A stretch of DNA of 64,000 nucleotides. It comes from Agelas oroides (lineage: Eukaryota > Porifera > Demospongiae > Agelasida > Agelasidae). The notes below the pieces were generated by a model. It saw only the letters and a list, made by a program, of their open reading frames with translations. It did not search any database and was not told the DNA's origin. Location of the stretch: positions 3,835,115 through 3,899,114 of the forward strand of contig OX422185.1 of NCBI GenBank assembly GCA_949130485.1, in the 5' to 3' direction. A program made the translations under genes and the position numbers. Shown piece by piece: positions 12,204 to 23,925 of the stretch; positions within the stretch are counted from its first letter, which is position 1, and each line of letters starts with the position of its first letter.

Positions 12204-12234
12204 CTGTGTAGCTAGGAGGAAACAGACTGACAGT

Positions 12235-14860
12235 CGTTTCACCAACGGAACGGAAGTAACTACGCACCGTGTAAATTTATTTGCAACGGAAGCGCTACTT
12301 CCGCTCAGTAACCGCTAAATGTGATCTATCTTATTATATATTCATACACCTATATTTTTTTCTCTGTAAGAGCAGTGCTAAAACTTTTTCAAGTTACAAG
12401 AAGAATGAACATCGTACTTTCAATTTACCAAGTTACAAGTAGTAATCTTACTGCAGCAGAGCTCCAGAGCCGCCAACACTAACTAATGTATACTCGCGGT
12501 GGTGCCGTATTAAAAACGAGTGAGGAAACTATTTTGCCATTGCCCGGTAAATTTGAAACTTTTTGAGCTATGAATAGACTCCTGGTCCTAGCTTAGCAAA
12601 AAAATTTTAAGCTGTTCCCGCGTATAGTTACCGAGATATGGACTCGCAAAAATCATGAATATTATTACGTAAAATTTATGAGGCGTACAGTAGCTCCCTA
12701 AGAAGCGCACTTTGACAACTGCCAGAATACAGCTTTCTGTGCTTTTCAAGCCAGCAGGAGTGAGTGTAGCAAGTAAGTGTGGATTATGGGTGTTGTAGAA
12801 ATGGTTTGATACAATATAAAAGAGTGCATAAACATGCCACCATCATGAATCGTACTACAGAACCGAATACTACATGGACAAAAGATCAAGTAGTAGAAGA
12901 GAGCTGTCATTTTCAGGTAGTGGTTCTACCAGTATCACAGTTATCTGTCACCACCAGCAGAATGGAAGAATGAGCACGCTCATACACATGCTGTCTTTAG
13001 GTGTTCCCTTGGCGTGTCTGGTATGTTGTCAGCGTAGGCATGATGTGACAAGGGCATTAGCCAACCCTAGTTATACACCTGGATGGAGAAAGAATACCAG
13101 CAAGGGTTCAACTAAGAGCAGCGATTGTTATGTAGTTAATTGCTAGCCTTGTTCCCAGGCTCTTCCCCACCTTTTCGATATATATATATATATTTCTATA
13201 CGAATTCAAATATGTGTCTGAATTATAAAACTCAAGATTCGATTCAGAGTGCAGGAGATGACTCGGCAGAGTACACCCACAGAGGTGAGGTACAGGCTAA
13301 TGCAACAGTATTTTAAATTCTAAATATATTGCGTGTCTACGCCATCCCTACATAGAGAGTCTACCGACTCTCTGATACAGATCGAGTGTGACAAAGGTAT
13401 GAAACTGACAACTGCTAGGCACGTAGCAGGTCAGATCAAGAACAAAGAACAGGCTGAGCCCTTGTCAACATGTCTAAAGAGGAATCATGGCACTTGAGGT
13501 ACCAGAGAGCCTGGCTGCTACAATGCCATAGGCTTTACTGTTAGGTAGTGGAATCGTACAGTAAGGGTCAATGTTGGGCAGGTAACACATTGTTTCTGAT
13601 CTAGCTAATGCAGCTGTCTACTACGAACTTGTGGAGGACAAGAACAACATGATAGCCTTGTGTCCAAACCATTCTCAATTCCCTTTCAGTGTGCTAAAGT
13701 GGAGGGGGGAGGCCTGAGAGATCTCATCACGTACGGTGACATTGGGTAGCATCAGCTAGACATAAGGTAGACACATGGGGACAATGTCCCGCAAAAGATC
13801 TCGACCCCCTTTCTTGTAGCTGGTCAAAAAGGAGGAGGCCAGAGCATTCATACAGCATCAACAGGGTTTTGGTATACTGGACACAGAATTATTGTGGTCG
13901 GGCACTGCCCCGTGTGTCTACTTTCTGTCTACCAGACACTGCCTGACGTCACCATTCACAATGAGATCTCATAGGCCTTCCTTAAGGCTTGTAAGCCATC
14001 AAAAACTGGATGATGGATTGGCCTGAGGACAAGGCTACAACATGGTTCTCAAGTTAATCACCGAGTACAGCTTGACAGTCGATAACGAGCTGACTGTTCT
14101 CTGGGAAATGCACATGCAAACAGAGGGTTCACTTACTGGACGCAAGTGTGTTGCAGGTTGTGCGACCAAAAGGAACACACAATGCTCTGTAGGGCATATC
14201 AGCTGCTTGAACATTCCCACAACTGAAGGGAGAGAACATATAGACCTAGCTTGTAGGGGAAGTGGTAACAACAGACACTACATAACTAGATATAGACACA
14301 GATGAGCTTATAGATTAGCTGATGAGGGCACTGCAATTGTGGAAGATGATGACAATGAACTTGGAAATGGCTTAGAGCCTAAATGAAGATACTTATTGGG
14401 ATTATAAGAAACGTATCCATGCAGTAGTCCATTTATTGCAGTGAGGAAACCATTTTGCAACAATGCTATAAGTACCAATTTTGCTGTGGAGTATGCTTAC
14501 AAGCTTACCAAACATATGCTCAAAAATCAGCTTGTTCTGACATTCCACCACAGAGTAACAGTTAGTTTTATAAATTTCACAACATGATTGCGTAATCACA
14601 TTGGTAAGTTCAACTCACCCTTGCTTCAGCAAACGCGCCAGATTTGCTCTTTTGACCCCTTCCGTTCATGTAACAGGGAATCCATAGCTCGCAGAAACCG
14701 TTTACTACCCGTTTTCTCCAACCACTATTTCCCAGTGATCCCGTTTGTATCTCTCACTCACATTCCCTCCGGTACCGCCATTTCGCCCAAAATATGACGT
14801 CACTCTGCAAATAAATTCACGTGACTTTTCCGTTGGCGACACGACTACGACATTTCAGAG
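12235..14860. mobile_element. Nested ~2.6 kb element inside the left arm
   Basis: The right arm of the host element has no equivalent of this stretch. Its ends are imperfect inverted repeats: a block reading 'ccaacggaa' followed by 'aatttatttgca' near 12253-12290 pairs with 'tgcaaataaatt' followed by 'ttccgttgg' near 14808-14837. The interior has many short broken frames and no protein I can name. Borders are approximate. Confidence 0.5.
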
Positions 14861-15599
14861 CAACCCTCACAGCGTATTAATTGATGATCAGGATGGAGGC
14901 CTAAGTTGTATGTTCTCATGGGCAGCAAAATTATTTCTATCCATGATCCTTGACTGGTCAACACTCTTGTGTTTGGTGCATAATTAGCAAACCTGCTGTG
15001 CAATGCTGTGGTGTGTTTGTCCGACTATAATATTGTTTATGAACATGATGGAGTGGACAAAATAAGAGTTGACTCTACATGGCAGCATGTGCACATGCAG
15101 ACATTTTGCACGTGTGCATCCTAGCTGGCATGCTTGATGATAGAACATACAAAGAATCCAAAGGAGCAAGTTGAACACTGCCATAAGTGCCAGGAAGATA
15201 GTTTGAGGGAGTGCTATTTATGGGATAGTTTATCTGTCATTGAGTAGTGTAGCCACACACTACAAGCTCTGGGCAGGTAAGGCAAAGTGGTTACTGAAAA
15301 AATACGATGATGCATTTATCGAACAAGTGAATATCAGTCAAATGCAAGCTTTATCCAGCTTGGAGATGATAGCACAGAATTATGGATGGGATGCCTAACA
15401 CTTGAAGTAAAGGTGTAAATGTATACCCAGCCTCTCTTTGATTATGCTGTCTTTTCCAGTGCTCAAAGAGAGGGATGCTAGGGGAAGGTTCATCTTTGCG
15501 CAGTGTGTCCTGAGTCCCTCTGGTCCTCTGAAAGGGGTGCTAGGGGAGAACTTATATGTAGTCTCTGAGAAGGATGTCTGTATTCACTGCTGTTCACGT

Positions 15600-15723
15600 T
15601 GACCTTGCAAAATATCAAAAAAGCTGTGACATGAATATAATTATGTGGTTATTTTCCCATTTAGCCTGTAAAGAAGTTTACCACATAATTATATTCATAT
15701 CCACAGCTTGTTTTGCAAGGTCA
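15600..15723. repeat. 124-bp hairpin MITE
   Basis: TGACCTTGCAAAA at 15600 pairs with TTTTGCAAGGTCA ending at 15723. The inner block 'atgaatataattatgtgg' pairs with 'ccacataattatattcat'. The whole unit folds into one long hairpin with a short loop. It lies in the core of the composite element. Confidence 0.75.
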
Positions 15724-17333
15724 CTTTTAGTCTTGACACTGTGTATCATGGTCTCCTACCCAGGCTCTCCTCACACCCTGAGCTTGCAGTATGAGACTGG
15801 TTTCGTATGCAAGTGTGACAGTATAGAAATGAGAATTTTACTTGATACGAATAAGGACACAGCATTAACGGTGCAATCGAACTAGGTAAGGGTTTTAAAG
15901 TATATTAAGACATTGCAGAAGGTATGCATAATTTGAATATGTGCATGCATAGTGAGGGTTCAATTTGAAGCTCTAAAGCATGCATAATTTCTGCTAATTC
16001 TGGCGCTAGAAATTTGTCACATGCATGAATTACACAAATATAAAGGACTTCGTCAAATTTACAGATAGAGGAACTAATTGATGCTCGGACACTTACGAAA
16101 CGTTGCGCTCTTGTTGCGCGCCCAGAGGTCCAGCAGACATAAGGATTGTAGGATGGGTGGGCTAATATATACTTGAAATTCAACTCCAAACAGTCTTCTA
16201 CCCGGGATTTAACAAAAGAAATACTACATCTGTTCAAGCGCCTATCCTCGGAAAAAGGATTCTACAAGCGGACAAGTCTGATAATCGTGTATTATATCAC
16301 ATTGCTAGCCAAATGTGGAAACTGGTGCAGCATTGAATGAGCTATATAGGCAAGGCAAATAGAAGGGCAAGTATTTTAGTCTTTCCTTTTCGGAGGAGGC
16401 GGCAAAGAAGTTACACGTTTTCCAATGTATTTTCGGACGTGATTTTCTATCCCCACGTACTACAGTAGTTTCGGGTATCGAAAACTATCCCAGCCCCAGC
16501 ATGTCTTGTTGCTCTGATGATCTGGCACAGTTGCTACCGTGCTTAGACCTTTGAAGTCTGAGGTCCGAAAATATATCAGTCCGAGAATTTTTGCCTCTAG
16601 CATAGGAACATGAACACATTCAACAGACATAAAATAGCTTCATTTTTAAGCCTGATTTCAACACACAGCGTCGACAATTTCAACAATGTTTGACCCTTGG
16701 TGCATAGTTAGATTGCAGTGTACAGCAACATAGCGCACAGATGCACACCACAGCATTGCACAGCAGGTTTGCTAATTATGCACCAAACACAAGAGTGCTG
16801 ATCAGTTAAGGATCATGGATAGAAATAGAAAATACAATTCAAGATTTGTTGCTGCTCATGAGACACAAAACGTAGGCCTCCATACTGATCACCTTGATTA
16901 ATATGCTGTGAAGGTGCACTGGTCTGTGATGTTAGTCTGTTTTTCCCTACACAGCTGCCAGAAATGCATCCCTTCTGATATTCAATACTGACTAGCTTTA
17001 TTACTATACTGATACCATGCTTACTTGTTCTCTTTTCCCTTGACGTGCATGCTTCATTGCTTGTATGCAGAAATTCGGTTTCAGTTAAATCTCGTAAAGA
17101 GAGGGTTAAAATCTAAATTTGGGGTAAACCCGTAATTTTTTTCTCATGAGCAAGTCTGTACATAACGAGATTCTTTTCCCCCTTTCCGGAATCGTCCCGT
17201 CCCGCCACGTCCCGTCCCGGAAACTAGGTATGTATTCGAGATACACAAACCTCGACTCGACACCTTGGCGGCTCTTCTTCCTTTTGTCACTCATATGACG
17301 TCATGTCTAAACTAGGGGGAATGTAGAACATTG

Positions 17334-17818
17334 TGGGGCGAGCGTGAGCAAGCGATGCACTACAGCATTGACTGTTATGTAGCAGCACGCCTAGCCCTGT
17401 CAGCTTCCCTGCGCCTCGACAAGCGAAGTTCTTTCTGTTCTGCTGTTTCTGCAGAGCGTCGAGCTCTCTCATATTCTCTTCTTCGCCTCAATCTCTCTTG
17501 TCTATCCATAGTTTTACAGTTTAGCTCATTAATGTGCCACGTGCAACAAGAAATATGCTCTTGACCTCTTACCTATGCCTCGCACCCAGGCCTCGTAGCA
17601 GTTGATCTCATAATTTTACAGTTTAGCTCATTAATGCGCCACGTGCAACAAGAAATACGCTCTTGACCTCTTACCCATGCCAGTTGATCTCATGCCCAGA
17701 CCCGGGGCAGGGCGCCGCTTAAATAGATCATAGAGATATACGGAATCACGTACGTACCATACATATCGAGAATCCACCAGCCAACTCGCTAGTGTGGGGC
17801 TCGCTCACGCTCGCCCCA
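17334..17818. mobile_element. MITE with TGGGGCGAGC ends
   Basis: TGGGGCGAGCGTGAGC at 17334 is the exact inverse of GCTCACGCTCGCCCCA ending at 17818. A 56-base block ('acagtttagctcattaatg' onward) is repeated inside at about 17514 and 17617. A relative with the same kind of ends lies at 43430-43949. It has no coding capacity. Confidence 0.7.
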
Positions 17819-18009
17819 ATAATGTCGTCACTGCGTAAATTGCGGTCCATAAATTTCAAGGTCTGCGTGTGGCATGCATCGTTGGTTGATCACCCGACAC
17901 CGACTGACCACTGAAATTTTTACGGCCAGGACAGCTGTTCTGCAGCCCCGAACAGGCAATACTCGCCGGAAAATAAACTCGAGAAGGTTCTGCGCTGATA
18001 TATCAGGTC

Positions 18010-18137
18010 GCTTTTTCGGGAAGAATGGGTGAGTGTGCGCAGATTCAAATTGTTGCTAGATGTGCAACCATACAATTTCTGATCAGGAGTGGGGATCGCT
18101 TTTGTGGCCACGGTACGGTCGGTACCCCAGAGCAATC
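18010..18137. repeat. Segmental duplication copy A, left part
   Basis: The sequence from 'gggtgagtgtgcgcag' (18024) to the MULE insertion matches 25532-25634 (copy B), and the match resumes right of the MULE at 23311. Copy B has the same sequence without the transposon. Just upstream (17819-18009) I see nothing recognisable. Confidence 0.8.
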
Positions 18138-18424
18138 GGGATTCGCTTTTTTCACAGCGGTTCATGTGGTCACGTGCGCACTTACCAAGTTTAACCCGGT
18201 ATGTAACACTGCACTGGCGGCAAGTTCCAACAGATCCGGTGTGCTCGCTGACTGTTAAGTTGACCACCAGGTATGTATTGATGGACAGACTAGAAATCAT
18301 TCTCTTACATGTGGAACGTAAATAGCATCAATTACACTATAACATGTAATGCAAACATTCGTCTGGGCATACAATTGATTAAAATTCTTTGGTATGCAGT
18401 GGCATGTGTGCACAAGTATCAGAG

Positions 18425-21400
18425 ATGGCTCCAAGGTGGGCTGCAGGTTTGCATCAAGTTGGACTGTACTTTGAAGGCTTTGTCAATGATGCAGCAGCAG
18501 TCTTGGAGGAATACTACAAGGAGACAGTCACATCTTTTGGTGTGCGTAATTCCAGCAGGAGATGTCACTCACAGCTAGAGCACAAGGAGAATGATGAAAC
18601 TCAAGATGGCAGAAAGGTACAGTTGTACATGTAGATTGAATACTAGCCAGTACATATGGTGTTAATTTTTTACAGAAACCTCAGCCCAGAATATACTGGA
18701 GTTACAAACAAGGGAATACTACAGTGGAGTTTGGAAATACACCCTTTATTGTAGGAGACAGCCAGCATCTCCAATGCCAGTATGGTCCTCAGTACTATAA
18801 ATCCAAACCAAAGAAAGGAAAACAATTACGTTTGCAAAGCACACGTAAAATTGGATGCCCTGCACATGTTGTCGTCAAACACTACACTCTATTCCCAGAG
18901 TATGCTATACACCCTGATGATATTGAGGGGAAGAGCAAATACAACCTGCGACTCCTAAAGGAACAAACACTGAAGAAATTGCAGAATGAAATCGAATCTG
19001 GATGCATCAAGCAGACGACAAGATACTGGTTATCTTTGCCAACAGTAGAGGCACATGAGAAAGCACACCCAGTGAAACAGGCTGCAGTTTTCTCACAGAA
19101 GGTTAACCCAGCTGTAGCTCAAATGATAGCTGAGTTAGTTGCAGATGGTATTACTGAAATTGATGATGTGAAAAAGTCACTTCGACATCGCATCAACCAC
19201 TACCTCTGCAAAGATTCCCCACCAGATTGAGCATACTTCCCAACACATGATGACTTGAGGAATCATATATACAGAGCAAAACAAGCTCTACAACATTCAA
19301 AATACGACCAAGAAAACCTCAGACTAAAGGTCCTCAACTGGAAGAAAACTCATCCTGATGCAAACTTCTTCTTCCGTCCACGCTGCATTGACAGTGACTG
19401 CAACAGCACTGCTGCTGAAAGTAAAAAAGAAGGTGAAGTTGATGGCCCTACAGCTAAACAGTCACAGGAAAACTCTTTTCTCTGGATTCACCAGCAAAAA
19501 TGGCAAAAAGACCTAATTTTGAAGTATGGGAACACCATTTCCCTAATTGATGCTACACATAAAACCACAAGATATGAGCTTCCACTGTTCTTTGTGTGCG
19601 TTCGTACCAATGTTGGCTACTCTGTTGTTGCAGAATTTATTCTGGAATCAGAAAGTACAGAAAGCATCTCTGAGGCACTGCATATTCTACATTGCTGGAA
19701 TCCAGAATGGAATCCAAAGTTTTGGATGTGTGATTACTCAGATGCTGAGATATCTGCTCTTGAATGCTGTTTTCCAGACACAATCGTTTACCTCTGTGAC
19801 TTCCATCGTGAACAGGCATGGGAAAGGTGGGTCAAAGATGGGAAACATGGCCTGACATCAGAGGAAGCGGACCAACTCCTGGCTGAGCTGCGGGCTTGTG
19901 CATGGGCACCACCTGGAAAAGAGGGTGAAAATATTGGCATCTGCTACGAAGAATCAGTACGGCACCTCAAACATTCAAAGGTGTGGAAAGATCACCCATG
20001 TGTCCAGCAGTGGTTATCAACAACATGGCTTTCCATATCACAGGTACCTACATGATGTGCATATGAATGTAATTATGTGGCTGGCTTCTTGACCACATAC
20101 CAATTAGCAACCCAGTAGCAATGTAAACATGTTACCATGGAGACAAAAGCTCCATATCTAGTGTTATGTGTTAGAGCACAAGGTTCTATGGGCTCTCCTT
20201 GGGTTTTCTTATAGGTGGACAAAACCCAGGGACATGCATGGTCATTAGTGTAAACCAAATTCTACCTTGATTGTATCCATTCATGTTGCAGAGATGGGCA
20301 CATGCCTATCGTGATTCTGTGTACCATGCTGCCGTCAATACAAACAACGGCATAGAAGCTCAGAATAAGCTCTTCAAGTACAACTTCCTTCCTCGCAACA
20401 AACAGAGGGCAACTGTCTCTGCCATCACAACTCTACTTGTTGAAGACTACTTGCCAACAGCCTATCAAAAGTACTTGCTGCAAAACTATAAACAAACATC
20501 TATGTACCGAACCTACAATGACTTTGTGCCTGATTACCTCCGGGACAGACCCAGAAACATCATTCTGCATTGTCTTGACAGGATGGCAAGAAGCCACAAG
20601 CTCACAGCCAGTAACATTATTGACAATGATCAGGAGAAGGGAATATTTGAAATTATGAAATCATCTGGTGCTAAATACAGAGTCAGCTTTGGCAATGACA
20701 ACCCAGATTCTATGCCCTCATGCACATGTCAAGACTGGACAAATTGGCACATACCGTGTAAACACTTTTTCGCCATCTTCAAGCACAGGTCAGCATGGCA
20801 GTGGAGTAACCTACCACCGAGCTATCTTCACAGCCCATACTTATCAACTGATGTTGAGGCTCTGAAGAAGCATTTTGATGGATCTCCTGTTCTCAATCTG
20901 AATGATGACAACGATGTCCATAATGCTGAACTGATACAACAGTCTACACAAAATCTGCAAGTTAAAGTATGTGTTATAATGTACATGTACATCATTATGA
21001 TTTTGTGTATGTTAAAATTGGGCTGGCTGGAGGTAGTAATTTGTGTGGGCAAACAGTACAAACATTTAATTGTTGGTATTGCCGGTCATGTTCAGGTATG
21101 TCCTTTTACATGTTTGATTGAAAATGCCATCTTTATGATAGTTTGATGATTATTATGACATAAAAATGTTGCTGATAACATGTCTGTATGGTGCTCACCT
21201 TTCACCCCAGGCAAGGTCTGTTAGTGTGGAGAAAGCCGGTCAGAAGGTTCACATTGCGCTCAAAAGACTCGAAACATTGTCATATGTGTGTACAGATGCA
21301 GAAATGTTGATGAACTTGCAGTCATCGATACATGACATCACTGAGATGTTCCAAGAGAAACTTCCTTCTCAGGATGGACTCCTTTTGACAGCTACCCAAA

Positions 21401-22992
21401 CACAAAAACAAGCACTTCGCACAAAGAAGAAATACAAGTCAATCTCTTCAAAGCTGAAACTTGGATATGGTTCCCTACCAAATCCCAAGAGACATGGACG
21501 AAAAAGAATGAACTCCAAGTTCAGGAATCGTGTTGGGATTCGAGCCAGCAAGCTGCGGAAGGTATGCGTATATCTACACTGGGTGCATGCTTGTGGCTAA
21601 AGTCTTCCTTACATCTACAGTGAAATCTTTTTTTTGCTAGGCCTGGTATTTCATGCCAGTATCTTGCTAGTTCAGTATCACATCTACTCACTTGTTTTAG
21701 TTGCTAAGCAACAAACAACAAGGATTCACTCACATCCAACATGAAGATATCTGTTCATACCTTTGTATAGGCACTTGCAGTCTCCAGCAAATCAACCACT
21801 CTGTCTGACACTGGTTGTCTGCCAAGCCCCTGTGACAATGTACAAGGGAAGAGTGAGCCCACTAAACCACACACAGGTATGATTTATGCAAGCAGAGACA
21901 GCAGACAACAAATTATCATACGTACTTCTGTAACTATGATCATAGGGATGAAGAGGAAGCGCTGTGGCACCTGTGAAGGATGCCTTTGTACAGACTGTGG
22001 CAAATGCAAATATTGCCTCGACAAGCCAAAGTTTGGGGGACATGGTACACTGAAGCAGTGCTGTGCTAAACGTAGATGTCTTGGGTTAACATCTGCGGAA
22101 GAATCACAAGGTAAGGATATAACATACCTGGTTGAATCACTTTTATTTGTGTTGAATACATCGTCTTCTTAGGATCTCATCAGATGAACCTCAGGGCCTG
22201 CTCCAGCTACACAGCAGATAGGAGATAAGGTGTGTAAAACATACAGTAAACATGGGATCTAATATTATACAGAGTGATCTCAATTCATCCACAGGATCCT
22301 CTTCAGCAAGCAATAGCTTCTCTATCTGCAAGGGATTGCAAAGTCAAACCTATCTCTGGAGATGGAAATTGCTTGTTCCGTGCCCTTGCTTTTGTGTTGT
22401 ATGGCAATGAAATGTGCCATGAGAAAGTACGTGAGCTATTGGTCCAGTTTGTCTCGCAGAACCGAGATAGCTTCAGACCGTACATTGATGGTGACTTTGA
22501 AAGATACTTGTCTAATATGAGATGTACAAGGGTGTGGGGCACATGCAGCAGTTGAGATACTAGCAACAGCGTCGCTCCTTCAAATTCCTGGTATTATATA
22601 GTTTGTCTGTACATCTTTTATATTGTTTGTGTTATAGACTTTTATATTGTTTGTGTTATAGACTTTTATATTGTTTGTGTTATAGACTTTTATATTGTTT
22701 GTGTTATAGACTTTTATATTGTTTGTGTTATAAAAAGACTTATTTGTACCTTACTATTGGCATTCAAGGTATTCCTACCACCTACAAATGGTTCCGTTAT
22801 AATCCTCTCCGTGGGGATAGGCTTACTTTTCCATCCCAAGATCCACCACCCAAACAGCTGTCTCGTCTAAACCACATTGAGCTTCTTACTGTCAGAGGAT
22901 GCCACTATGACTGTATTTTATCACAACATGGAGATTATCCATTAGATGAGCCTCCTCTCAACCAAAGTGTTCATCACTACTGTATTATATAG
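18425..22992 (+). pseudogene. MULE transposase with SWIM, CXXC and OTU domains
   Basis: Exons read by eye: 18425-18616, 18676-20043, 20292-20966, 21211-21561, 21771-21876, 21946-22110, about 22172-22234, 22295-22590 and 22769-22992. Order of parts: N-terminal DNA-binding-like region; MULE DDE core (SLIDATHKT with Asp at 19549; CDYSDAEISAL at about 19729; YLCDFHREQAW; NNGIEAQN in exon 3 supplying the Glu); SWIM zinc finger (CTCQDWTNWHIPCKH, about 20720-20765); CXXC-type zinc finger (RCGTCEGCLCTDCGKCKYC, about 21959-22018); OTU cysteine-protease domain (SGDGNCLFRALAF with its Cys near 22371, and GCHYDCIL with the His near 22905). Breaks: TGA at 19228 where Arg is expected, a one-base shift near 22190, and a two-base loss near 22540. 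The CXXC finger may target CpG-rich DNA and the OTU domain may remove ubiquitin. Both roles are inferred from family membership. Confidence 0.85.
22591..22782. repeat. 192-bp duplicated block with 24-bp minisatellite (second copy 22982-23173)
   Basis: The block starts gtattatatagtttgtctg and ends ttcctaccacc. Each copy is 192 bases and holds five tandem copies of a 24-base unit (acttttatattgtttgtgttatag). In the first copy, bases 22591-22768 fit an intron: removing them joins the OTU coding parts in frame as QIPG/IPTTYKW. The second copy, placed after the OTU end, repeats the intron plus 14 exon bases. It is therefore a later tandem duplication of an intron. Confidence 0.85.
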
Positions 22993-23310
22993 TTTGTCTG
23001 TACATCTTTTATATTGTTTGTGTTATAGACTTTTATATTGTTTGTGTTATAGACTTTTATATTGTTTGTGTTATAGACTTTTATATTGTTTGTGTTATAG
23101 ACTTTTATATTGTTTGTGTTATAAAAAGACTTATTTGTACCTTACTATTGGCATTCAAGGTATTCCTACCACCGTCGTCCTGCGTGACCACTCTTTCAGT
23201 CATTGTAAATTCGCACTCACAGATCCTGTTTATTTCTAGCGCTAGCGTAGTGCTGTAGGGGTTATTCTTCGCACGTGACCACATGAACCGCTGTGAAAAA
23301 AGCGAATCCC

Positions 23311-23925
23311 CAGAGCAATCTTCATTGTCATTGACCAGGTCAGCTCAAACTCTTCATCACTGAAAATTTATAAGAAAGACGGTTCTAATGATCTAAATGA
23401 CAGTGAGGACTGCTCTGCATGGGGAACCCGCAAAAGCGATCTCCAATCCTGTAACAGAATTGTTAAAAGTCTTTAGCCCGAGAAAATGGCTGTTTAAAAG
23501 TTGGACTAACATAAACTGTTCCATACATTTTCAGGGGTATAATTTTTGAGTTGAATATGCATAAAACATCTCATACTGCAGTTTGTTACTGTCACATGGT
23601 ATCCTTTCTCTCCACATCTTTCCAGCACATGAACAGCAAGCTGTTGGTGGGCTGACAGAAGAGCACACAAAAACCACGGGTAAGAAAATTCCCAAAACCC
23701 CACTATATTATTTTGCTAATAACATAGGATTTGCCCTTGTATTTATGATAACAATTGGCTGCATTGTTTAGAAGTCACCTATATCTAGTAGGGATGGTGG
23801 GAGTTAAGGCTGGCTAACTTTTTGTTGAGTCTGTACAGAGCACGCCTGTGCAGCGCCTCTGCTTTATCAAATTACTAACATTTTACATTAGCAATTAGCC
23901 TGTGCAGCGCCTCTGCTTTATCTAA
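23311..23925. repeat. Segmental duplication copy A, right part
   Basis: Matches copy B in two pieces (25625-25685 and 27218-27770), including 'gtgaggactgctctgcatgg' and 'gatggtgggagttaaggctgg'. It contains the candidate exon 23626-23679. At its end a ~54-base unit (ctgtgcagcgcctctgctttatc...gcaattagc) is present twice, and the Harbinger-like element sits inside the second unit. Confidence 0.85.
23626..23679 (+). CDS. Candidate 54-base linker exon (copy A), phase 1-1
   Basis: The acceptor tttccag precedes 23626 and the donor gtaagaaaa follows 23679. In phase 1 it reads HEQQAVGGLTEEHTKTT. A related exon with similar residues lies in copy B at 27471-27515. Length divisible by three and the matching phase make it compatible with splicing to the caspase exon at 34650, which also starts in phase 1. 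Which gene uses it is not shown. Confidence 0.42.

Larger units (their letters stand above)
11815..17235. mobile_element. Large composite inverted-repeat element (~5.4 kb)
   Basis: The left arm 11860-12230 is the reverse complement of 16930-17190, including the block 'cgttatgtacagacttgctcatgag'. The left arm continues at 14870-15025, which pairs with 16735-16915 (shared block 'tttggtgcataattagcaaacctgctgtg'). The right arm is uninterrupted and the left arm is split, so about 2.6 kb was inserted into the left arm. The outer ends carry degenerate tandem copies of cgtcccggaa.ttaggta. The unique core (15026-16734) has no recognisable transposase. Exact outer borders and target duplication were not resolved. 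Confidence 0.6.
18138..23310 (+). mobile_element. Complete-length MULE DNA transposon, 5173 bp
   Basis: The terminal inverted repeats start GGGATTCGCTTTTTTCACAG at 18138, with the inverse ending at 23310. They run for about 40 bases and include the block 'ttcatgtggtcacgtgcg'. A 10-bp target duplication CAGAGCAATC flanks it (18128-18137 and 23311-23320), as expected for Mutator-like elements. Copy B of the surrounding segmental duplication shows the pre-insertion state, with a single CAGAGCAGTC at 25625-25634. The element carries one multi-exon transposase gene with SWIM, CXXC and OTU parts. The gene has a few breaks, so this copy is probably no longer autonomous. Confidence 0.93.

Noticed and set aside
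17920-18300. 126-codon minus-strand frame crossing the MULE end
   Set aside because: It spans the insertion junction of the transposon, so it cannot be an old gene.
22603-22735. Regular 24-base repeats resembling a CRISPR array
   Set aside because: There are no spacers: the units are strictly head-to-tail, AT-rich and lie in an intron of a eukaryotic transposon gene.
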